A stretch of 64,000 bases of DNA, from the NCBI GenBank assembly GCA_946811695.1, contig OX328123.1, forward strand, positions 42,993,335-43,057,334. The letters are read 5' to 3'. Below, one piece after another: positions 49,269 to 60,800 of this stretch. The notes beneath the pieces are model-generated. The model saw only the letters and a program-made list of their open reading frames with translations, made no database searches and had not been told where the DNA came from. This DNA comes from Gonocerus acuteangulatus (Eukaryota; Arthropoda; Insecta; Hemiptera; Coreidae). Position numbers and translations under genes: made by a program. Numbering within the stretch: position 1 is the stretch's first letter; every line of letters starts with the position of its first letter.

Positions 49269-49573
49269 TTAACTATAACATAGGCACGCAAAAGAAAAAG
49301 TGGTATTCTCCAAAGATAACATACATATCTTCTTAGGCATTTCGACACGCTGAATCCGAATCCGGAGTCCGTTTCACCCCATCAAGTCGGTTTAAGAGCT
49401 TTTGAAGGTCACATTTCATCATATAAAGTAATTAAAGAAGAATTAACTAGAGCTTCCAAGGTTTTGAGGGTCGCTGAATTCGAATCGGTGAGGCCTGTTT
49501 CACCCCATCGGCGCAAAATCAAGTTCATTTCAAGGACAAATATGTCTATTTTGCAAAACATGAATCTGCAGTC

Positions 49574-49610
<37 letters not shown>

Positions 49611-52600
49611 AAAATAGATATATTTGTCTAACTTCATTCGAATTTATGTAATAAGGCAACTACATGAAGAAAAAAAATAATCCCTTCCTACATTGTTTAA
49701 ACTATCCGGTAATTAATTTTATTTTTAATTTATCTGACAGCCAAATTGAGGAAGATAAAACTATTAACAGTAACAATTTTGCTTGTTTGATTTGTGTACA
49801 TTCAGTCAAACTACATTTATATATTCAAATCTCTCAGACACTTCACAATATTATTTGTATGAAGTTATAGACCATTTCAGCTCAGGGCTCATCATCTTTT
49901 AGTAATTTGGAAATTTAAAAAAATTTCAGGATAAGGAAAAGCCTAGAACAGAAGGAAGAATTTCTACGAAGCCCTATCGTTGGAAGCAGAGAGTATTTCA
50001 TGAGACCTGGTAAACTTCCTGCTCCTCACTGGCCACCTGTTATCCCAGCTTCATCCGTTCAGCCTAGAGGTATAAAATGTTTCTTTTAATTTTAAATTTA
50101 TTATTTTTTTTTTTAATTTGTTGTGATTGAGCTTTTCCAAAATAAGAAACATTTCTTTCACACAAAAATAAACCGTACATTCCTGGTGAGGTGACCTTCA
50201 TTTTTCCTTCGCTCTCCCTATCAATTGACTGAAGTGTATCTCATGGATCTTGCCATCTTTGATTTGCTGTTACCATAGCGATTTACCAGATAGTGGTATC
50301 TACTTTAGGAAAACATATCTGTACCCTGGAGGTAAAGGACACCATGTCACATATTTTCAATTGTTCAGGAGAGCCAATTTTCCATAACCTTAAACTAATA
50401 AAATTTGATTATTTGTTACTTTTAGAAACAGTTTTAAGAAAATTTTTCACATTGTTATTGGAATTGGTAGGCAATTGGAAGTACTGATCATACTCAAACA
50501 ACACCAAGTCCTCTACTGGTGTATTTTACCTCAAATGAAAATGGACATGATTTTATTTTTCACCGACTTATTTCGTTATTTATGGGAGCAGAACATGGTC
50601 TTTTTATAGATTGCTTACTTTTTTTTACAAACAAACTACTTTAGCTCCGACCCGGTTGATCAGATAGAAGAACTAATGGTACCAAAAAAAAGCTGGGTAC
50701 ATTTTTGAGCTTTTCAAGTGACAAATTGTTTGTGTAAATATTTCTAAGATAATTTATTCTGAACAAGAATTGTTAGAACTTTTGACGGGTGTGAGCGAAA
50801 GTGAAATGGAGTTTTCTTCGGATGACGATCAGGGTTCTGATAATTTATCCCAAATTGTTTCTATTTGAGAAAACCCTGGAATCAGTGGAATTCAAAGTCC
50901 AAGAGAAGAGGGAAGAGAGAATCTTCCGAGGAAACACTGTGTGAGGAAAGTATTCAGCACAAGGGGCACTTCCCCTTGTGCTGAGGCGCTAGGCTATCCC
51001 GCCCCACAGTACCATCTAGTATTTACCTGCCTGTATTACGCAGGTTAAATAGAATTTTGTAGATATTTTCAACTCACATTGTTTTTCTATGGATGAGATC
51101 TAAACATCCTGGATCTCAGAAAAACTTCTTCATTTCATAAGCTTTGATATGGTGTGAAACAAGACTATCTTTATTTGGCAATTAACAATGCGAGGGAACA
51201 AGAAACTTGATGTCCTGAATTTAAATGGCAAAACTTTAGGAGCGTGTAGGGGACTGAAAAACTCAGACAAAAAGTTCTTTTAGAGATTTGCTCATTTTTG
51301 CTTCTTTTTGGAGAAAATCGCAAAACAAGTTTTCATTTTTGTACTTACTTATTTAAATTTTCAATAGAAAAATATTGTCACTGCAAATTATTTCAAGAAA
51401 CTGAATACTAAAATTCAATCTCTTGATGCTGATATAGTTTTCGTGTAGGGTTTCTACAACACTAATGCTTTAGAAACAGTGCGTTTCTGCAAGAGGCAAC
51501 ATTTTAAGCAAGAACTAAATAAAATAGATGATAAAAAAAAAAAAAAATGTAAATAAATAAAATGACCTAGTCTCTTGTTGCCTATTAAAAGTTAACAAAA
51601 AGACTCGTCGATTGAGCACTCTTCTTTTGCAAATCAGTGTGCATACTCTCGCACCGCTTCTAAAGCATTACTGTTGCAGAAACCGTATCCAAAAACTAAA
51701 TCAGCATAACTGGATTTTAGTAATTGGTTTCTTGAACTAATTCGCAATGACAATTTTTTTTTTTTTTTTTTGTGCCATTGTGCATTCGTCTCCATACTTT
51801 TCCTATACCAGATGCATTGAAAATGTTGCACATGTTAGCTTAAATGAGTTACATGTTCAATAGCAAATGATGACACAATATACAACCAATAGGTATATTG
51901 GTTATGGTTACAACCAATAGGTATATACCTATACTGCCAATAGGTATATTGGCAGTGTCATTTTGGGATCAAATTGCTGCCAGAATCAACAGAATTAAGA
52001 GCATTTATATCATTCGGATGTCCCTGCTTTCTATGAGCGCTTGGCAAGGAAAGAAATAGGCTGCTAAAGCATTATGCTTACCATACATGCACTCCCTACA
52101 ACGAACTTTACACCTAAGAGTCTATTACCGATGCTGAATCTGTACATGCAATATATGTTATGTATTCTTCAAACTGAACCGTACATATACTTTTTGTTTA
52201 CCTAAATTAGAATAGCTAAAGATGATAAATATATTTATAATTTTAAAGTAAAGCATATTAACCCTGGGCATAGAATTAGGTGAATGTAAAAAAAATGGGC
52301 TGGGGATGCTATCTGAGGAATCTAAGGGAACATTTTTTTATTACATTTCATGGTCATATTACTAACCCATGACTTCCTATTCATCCTTGCATTTTATCAG
52401 TGGATATGCTAGTCCTCCTGGGATCCATCAGGTGTAATGTCAATTATTAATAGCAACATGGCTATCCTTTGAAAAAGAATTCAAGAGAGAGAAATAACAA
52501 GAAAACACAGTGAAGAAGTTTGAAACTTAATTATTTACCCCTTAATTAAGTTCTCATAGCTTTACTAATTAACTTGATTAATGAAAAATAAGTAAAAATT

Positions 52601-53544
52601 TATAGCTTACTCCTACCTATTATTCTGCATAATGGTAATTCAATTTGAAAAATCAATTTTAAATATATGAATTGTATACAACATCTAATTTTTGGCTGGA
52701 TATAAAACAAACTGGGTAAATCCTAATGACTAATTAATTTTATTTAACGTTTTGCTGTCCTTTAACAAGAGGTATAATAAAATGTCTTAAAGATCTAATT
52801 AATTGTCATGTTTAATACTATTGTTTTTTTTCTAAGCATACACTTTTTATATAATTTTGATGGGTGTAATTTTAGTTTTCATGTTTTTTAAAGATAAATA
52901 AGTTTTAGCCCTGTGGGTGATAGATATAGTCTAAACTTGAGCACATCAAGTCTAAGGTGATATGAGATTTGTTTATGCCAACATGTCGCTAAAGATGTTT
53001 TGAAAAATAAAATTGGTCCTCACTGGACATTTTATTTTATTCCTTCCCTCGCTTTTCAATTTTTAATTGTCTGTCATATCTGAAAATAATTTGTATTAAA
53101 GAAAATGATTGTACATTGTCTTATTTATTTTTCATTGTTGTTTTTTTATATTTCTTTAGGGTAATTTTTAGAACAGCCCCTCCAGTGATTTTCTAGTAAA
53201 TGTTACTGTTGTTAGGTACCTAATAATATATATTTATCACTCCAGTAACGATATAAACATGTTCATAAGTATGAAAAATATTTATGACTTATATGAAAAA
53301 TGCAAAGTTGCAGTAGTGCTAAATATTGGGATACTCCGAGCAGTGGTGTAGTGCAAAAAAAAGACATGAGATGAAATTTTATAATAAAAGAGACAAATGA
53401 ATGTGTAACTAGAAGGAATGCCAATAAGAGGTAGAAAAATATGAAGGAACTATGCAAAAGTTACTATTAAATAAGCGCCGGTTACTCATATATTCTTGGG
53501 CAAATGAGTATTCTACAACAAAATTGTTAACCCATCTTAGGAAT

Positions 53545-53604
<60 letters not shown>

Positions 53605-56600
53605 TGATAAAAATATTGATATTTTTAATAAATATAATAACATATGGTTCTAATTAAATATCTTTTTTTTAATTTGTCACCTAGTAATAGTAAATAGATA
53701 AAATCACTGGCTCGGCTGTTCTAAAAAATACCCATTCTTTATATATTTTTTTTGTGTGTAAAAAGAAATCTATTCTTTTATATTAGGTACTGTAGTTCAA
53801 AATCTGAACAGCCCTACTTGTTCAACAGAAGTTCAAAATAATATTCAGTCTCCAACTAGCCCAGACAGTAAGTTAGGCATGAGGCTTTGTTAAATTGCAT
53901 CAGATAAACTCTTAAATAAATTGTGCTGTGTTTGGAGATTGCATCTAGAACACCTTTTATCACATTGTCACTAATGTTTAATTTTTAATGTTCATATGAT
54001 TTTATTTTTAATAGTATGATAATGTGTTTCAATGCTTTTATAGTCTATAAGTTTATGAGATTTGTTGGTTAAAAGGCCAAAAAATTGAAGTTTAGGCTGA
54101 AGTTTATTCTGTCATGTACCATCCTTCTATTTTCACAAGTGTAATTAAATAATATCAAAAGATAACAACTGCTATGAGAAACACTAACTTCATTTTTAAG
54201 CATTTTTATGAACAATATTAACTTGAAAAACTTACTAATATGCATGCTTTCACACTCCCACTGTTTATTTACTGAATTAATCCCTTTTTTTCACTGACTC
54301 CTTTAATACCTCTAATACTTGCTATTGCTAATGTTTTATCAACTTGTGACTGGCCATGTAGCTATTTAATTTTAGTTATATGCTTTTTTATTAAAAATTT
54401 GACCAAATAAATGGAAAGCCTACAAAGTTGGAAATCTTCCATTAAAACGAGGTTTAGTTTTAGTAAAAAATATTGTAAGTACAAAATAATCATAATTTTA
54501 ACTAATTTTTACATTCTCTTATGATGTCTTGAATTTTCTATTAGTAATTTTGAAGTTAGTTTATTTGTAACTAAAATTTTGAAAATGCAATTTATGCTCA
54601 GTAGAATATTTAGTAGTTTCAACCATTTCTATTTGAAACCCTTACCTAGTATCTCTCTATATTATTGTCTAGATGTTGTTTTTAAACGTATTTCCTCTTG
54701 CCTTTAAACTGTTTTGTAGAAAACAAAGTTTACAATGACATACTATAAGTGATTTCCATGATTTTTAGTCAAATATTTATAATAAACTCATCCATTCAAC
54801 AAACTCTGATTAGGGTCTAGGATTAGAGATTAGGACTATTATTTTCTAATAAGATATGAATCAAGTAAATATATTGGTACATAGGCATTTATATTTTATA
54901 ACAAAAAATTATATATATAATTAAATTTTGTATGAATATTTCAGTTGCAGAATCATGTAAATCACTTTTTTAGATATGACAAAAATAATATGTTTTTTGC
55001 ATATGTTTTTATTCTCTCTAGATTCTTCGTAGTTTTAAAGAAATATTGTTCACCTTACTCAATTTAAGAGAATATGTTTTCCTTATCATTATGAAAGGAC
55101 GATTCAGTGATACATCTTTCTTTCAATTGAGTGATCCATTAGGTTATAAAAAAATACGTATTGCGAACATTTCCTTATATTTTATTAAAAATGTTAAATG
55201 TACAAAAGTATTTTTTCACTTGTGTTGTGTGCTAGTTTGTGTAGGTTCCTCATCATACCAATGAACAGAGAGGCCAATCTCAGAACAGATATTAGCTTAA
55301 TTTACTCTTACGTAATGCTTTTAAGAACAATGCCTTATCATCAGCGCCTAAAAACTTTGTGTGTGCACACATGAAGCTCTCATAGCTGTCTACTAAAGAT
55401 GCAGTTTGCATTTGCACATTGTAAAATTGATTGGAAAGGCCATTTATACAACAACATTTTACAAAAAATGTAGTTATTGCTGTAAAAACACTATATTTTG
55501 TTACACTTTGATGAGATGGATTTTTATTATCCATTTCTAAGTATACTGGAGTGGAGCATTGACTATTTGGATTAATGTCATCTGCTTACTGACACTTTTC
55601 AGTACTTTTATAAATATAAATAAATAAATAAATTTTCGCTCTCAAATTTCCCTCTGATTTTGTATGAATTTAACTGGAAATTCATACAAATGACTTTTCT
55701 CATTTTAACTGGAAATTCAAAAAGAAAATATTACTCTGATTGTTCTTACAAGCTGTTGTTATTAAAATAAATGCCTCTTATTCTGAGTTCAGGTCATATA
55801 ATTCTAGCCATGGATAAAACAACAAAGAAAACAGAAGACTCAGTAAATTTTTAATAATATAAGTTACTCCTACATTCAATTTTTCCAATCCGATGTGACA
55901 ATAGTGTTCTTCCCGTTTTCATATTTTAGTCCATATAAGATTTTGTCTTTTATGACTTTAAAGATCATTATAATAGAATTATTAGGAGGAGACTGATATA
56001 TAATGCTGTTAAGAGCAGAACCATTTTTGATTGTGAAAAAATAAAATCGACATAACCATTATTGTATAAAAATATTTCACTAATGTTTTATCTGTAGGTT
56101 TTGTATATGGAGGTCGTGTTACTAATATGCCTGGTGTGGATGAACGCTCTCGATTTGCAGCCAGTCGACCAGTTCGTGATCACCTTTCACCCCCAAATAC
56201 ACACGAGTTACGATTAGTCTCAGAGCGGGCTAGGCAGTTTGAATCTGGAATGCTTCTTGCAGATAGGACTGATTTGTACAGGTAATTATAGTATTACTTA
56301 TTTTATTTTATGTAAATATTTTGGGTAAAAAGTAAGAAATATTTTATTTATACCTTTTGCTTATTCTTTCTACTTATTAAACCTAAGTTAATTTTATTAT
56401 TATGCAACAAAGTCTGCGTAACACATCTATTGAAATTAAATAAAGGCTCTGACTGTGCAAAGCTTAGAATCGGCTCGTTTCGTGATTTGTTTCTATTTTA
56501 TACCTTTGAGACACCAGATCCACCCTTACAAAACTTCATTGTCTGCCTGTATTTCCTACAAAATTTTGTCAGCTGTAGACTCAGCTCGACAAGGCTAATG

Positions 56601-57766
56601 GTTAACCGTGCAATTTTGAAGTATCCTTAACTTAAAGCACAGGCTTTAAATTAAAACAAAAATTCAGTTGAACAAAAATTATGAAGGCTTGAGTAAATTG
56701 AAACAACAAAATAACCCATTTAAAGAAAGCCCAGTGGGCATTCATTTATCCCTGGGGATGGTGCACTATTCTCTAATTTATCTTAGAGAGTTTAAATGTT
56801 ATGTTAGTCAAGATTTTGTAGGAATCAGAATGAAAATATTGTTAATCATCTGATTGTTTTTGAGCTCTAACAATGCTTCCATTTTGAATGTTGTTAAACC
56901 TCAAATACCATAATCTCCCATTTGTTGTTTTAGAAAAGAAAAAGTGTTATAAATGGATAATATCTTTGATGTCATCAAATATAACATAACCAGAGTGTAC
57001 AAATATTCACAGATTACATTGCACATAAGGTGCTCAATCCTTGTAATAAAATTTGTCCACCGAGCTGCACACCCTGCGCTTAATGATCTTATTTATTTGA
57101 ATTCACTTATGTATTAGGTGATTTCCATAGTAAACATGTTTTTTTTTTTTTTTTTTTTTTAATTAAAAATGAACAATATAAAGAAGAAAAAAAATGTTCT
57201 CCTTGGGACTGTATTTGAAAAAAATCGTCGCCTCGAATGGGTCAAAAAAGATCAAGTATTTTAAAGGAAGAAAAAAAAAAGCTTGCTTAAATGTGCCAAA
57301 AACTATTATTTGGAGAATGTAACCTTTTGAAATTTTATTAAATATCATTGAAAAAAATCTTTTGCTAGGATCTTTTGACATTTTGAGAGAACTCTCCTGC
57401 CAGAAAGAAAATTGATTTAAAAAGTTCTAGATTTCCCAGTTATCATTCTCTTCTGTTTAAGTAGTATTAACTTAGAAGCTGCTGACAATGGAGTTTGATC
57501 TCAAAAAGTGCCTCATTTCCACGATATTCCAACATTCAATTTGTGAAACTTGGGAGAAAAAGGCCTCACTTCAACAAATATGTCTTTATTTTGACAAACA
57601 ACTGCTAGTGACAAGGATTTGACTCAGTCCCTTAACTGGCCCCTGAGGGGCAGATACTATACAGGTATCCGATTAATGACCATACAACACACTAGGGAGA
57701 TAGTGTGGTCAGTACTATGCTCCGGCCACCTGTCCAGTGCTCTAACACTGAGCTAACCTCGCTCCC

Positions 57767-57813
<47 letters not shown>

Positions 57814-60800
57814 TTGAGGAATTAAAGAGTGATTCGTTTTTTACTTAAATCACTTTTTTGTAGGTAATTTTTGGAATCACGAAGTAAATGGGATGTAAAA
57901 CAAACTTTTGAAAGATTTCCTTCATGGATGCAACTTAAAACTCCTGAGATGTCATGGAGTTCTGTTTTAGAATGCATCCATTACTAAATTGAATTAATTG
58001 AAAAATGTTTGCCTTATTCTTTCTATCTTTGTAGATTTTTGTTTCCCTCTGAATCCAAAAGCTTGACAATAAAAAGTTGTAATTTTGACTAGTAGCTCAT
58101 ATATTGCAGTTATTACTTATTAAAAGTATAATACTGTTCTATTTCTTGATTATCAACTAAGGAGGTGTAGATTTACTAATAAACTTGAGCTGAAAGATAG
58201 ATAAGATAAGGCTCACTTGAGGGAAATATCATTTTTCCTGGTACTCGGTAGTTGTTTTCATTTTGCAGCAATGCCGGTCTCATGGCCAACAAATGTTTTT
58301 AAGATCTCTATACAAATTGGTTTTATGCCATCAATTTTTCATATTTTTTTCATGCTTAAAAATATTAACCTATTAAGAGTTAATTAACCTTTAAAGTGTG
58401 TTTTGCTCTTAAGCATGAATCAAAATTCTCATCTTTGTTGCTGTGTAGACTTCTCTAGTATCCAATGCTCTCTTAAAGGAAGGCCTAAAATAATTCAATT
58501 TCTGAGGTTAGAGTCATTGTTATCGATCTCAAATGTCTCTAATTTTATGATTTATTATTAAAAATGTATAATGCTACAATCCAAATTTTATTCAGAATTA
58601 TGATAACTTATTACCTTGTTATACAATAGAGAAAGGGCGTAATAACCTTGTTGTTTATCGGCCACCAAACAGAAATCTAATCTAATAGAGGAAGGAATTG
58701 AAATCCAAAAGTTCCATATCCTGATCAACAAATTTGACTTAAGATAGTTTATTTTTATATGTTTCTCTTCTATTTTCATATAGAATATATTTTAACATCA
58801 GTTAAATTGTTTGTATACAAATAAATGAACAACACTATCTTATCTTGAATGTAAAAAGTGAATTTGTTCTTTGTTTTAACCACTATTTTGTTAATTATGC
58901 TTGTTTCTAGCCTTAAAATGTAAAAGTTTAGAATAGAGCATGAAATATTATTACATTAGATTATTGCATCTAATTCTTGTGAGCCCTCCTTCATTTGTTG
59001 GGTGTTATTATTTCCTGTTTATGGCTGAGAAGGCCTGGTGGCTGTGAATGAAGGCTTGAGCACTCTGTGCTAAGAGCCTGTGTTCATTTCCCATTAGGGA
59101 TGGTGGCTTTCCTTCCGAAAAAGAAAAGACATTTGCCTTATCCTGACTAGGAAAGGGTGGTAACCTGTTAACCATCCGCTCTCAGCCCATATCTGCGGGA
59201 GTGAAAAGCAGTACCCCCAGCTCTCTAAACGCTTATATGGGGGTGTAAAAAGTAGTGCACCTCATGCTCTAGAGAAAGGCTCACACCGACAGGGAAAATG
59301 GTATAGAAGGAAGATCAGGGCCGCCAAGACCTGGAACACATCGATCTTTTCTCCCAGCTATGGTGTATGTACGAGGTAAGGTCCAAAAGTTTCCGGCCTG
59401 GGATAGAAGGAAAGGCGAAAGAAAAAAACTGGTTTTACTGTTTTTCAATATATTCTCCTCAAAGTTCAACACACTTAATACAACGCTTTGGCAACATTTC
59501 TATACCATGAAAAAAATAATTTTCTTCTTTGTTAAAAAAATGTTCTTCCCCTGCTGCTTGGAGCTCTTCGTCGGTGTTAAATCGCCTTCCACGAAGGTCA
59601 GATTTTAACTTTGAGAAAAGGTAGAAATCGCTAGGGGCCAAGTCTGGGCTGTAGGGTGGATGAGAGATTTCTTGGAATCCACAGTCCTTCATAGCGGCCT
59701 TGGAAATCAATGCTGTGTGGACAGAGGCATTGTCGTGAAGGAGGTGGACACCTCTGCTTAACTTCCCTCACCTCTTCTCTTTAATAGCGTCTCGTAACCG
59801 GTGAAGTAGGGCTGCATAATACTCACCATTCATTGTGGTATTCCTTTCTTTAAAATCTATCAGTAGTATTCCTTTACAGTCCCAAAAAATTGTGGCCATT
59901 ACCTTTTTTGTTGACTGCGTGACTTTTGCCTTTAAAGGAGGCGATTCTCCTGGTCTTCTCCATTCCATGGAATCTCTTTTGCTGAGTGGGTCATAATATA
60001 GAACATCCCCAGTTACAATTGAGTCCAAAAAATTCCTTGGGTCGGCATTATACTCGCGTAAAAATTCATTGCAGCAGTGAACTCGTTCCTGTTTTTGAGC
60101 AGCTGAAAGAATTTTTGGAACCCATCTTGCATGCACTAACCTTGTTCATATGCAAATGTTCTTTGATGATCCTCAAAACACTTGTTTTTGAAAGGCCTAA
60201 CCTCGCTGCTATTTCCTTGGTTTTTAGTCGCCGGTCAGACAGCAATTCAGATTCCACAAGTTGGATTGTTTCAGAAGTGACAGCTTCCAATGGGCGACTG
60301 GGACATGGTGACCCATTGGAGAAGATGACTCTTCTAGACTTTCTCTCCCTAATTTAAATAATTTTGCCCATTCTTTCACTGTGGAATACGAGGGGGAGGA
60401 CTGCCCGTATACACAATCCAATCGCTCTTTAATTTGCACAGGAGTAAGACCCTCTTTACAAAAGAATTTAATTACCGCACGGTACTCGAGTTTGAACATT
60501 GTAAAAATTGGGAGTTTCCTTCAAGGCTGGACACTGACTGACAAGACTGAGAAAGTGCGGGCGATGGGTATGGAGTGAGCAGGCATGGACCTGCATAGGC
60601 GTGCAGGTCCCGGCACGTTTGAAGGAGGGGAAACAGGACAGGCCGGAAACTTATTGACCTTACTACGTACATCTTGCCCACTCTTCACATCTGTGTACGT
60701 GCTCTTGCTTTCCGACAGTTAGTGGTTATAAGGTTAATAACATCGCAGAAATCATTCTTATTTATAAGTCAACAATTGAAATAAAAATATTTATGGCAGG

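Larger units (their letters stand above)
49139..49929 (+). other. RhoGAP intron c-d
   Basis: 0.8 kb. Contains a TA microsatellite (49210-49265), a dispersed repeat (49327-49570) and a T-run (49577-49608). Confidence 0.75.
50070..53786 (+). other. RhoGAP intron d-e
   Basis: 3.7 kb. Contains a possible transposase N-terminal fragment (50761), a short hairpin (50954), a foldback pair (51368), a palindrome cluster (51884) and a hAT-type element (53159). Confidence 0.75.
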
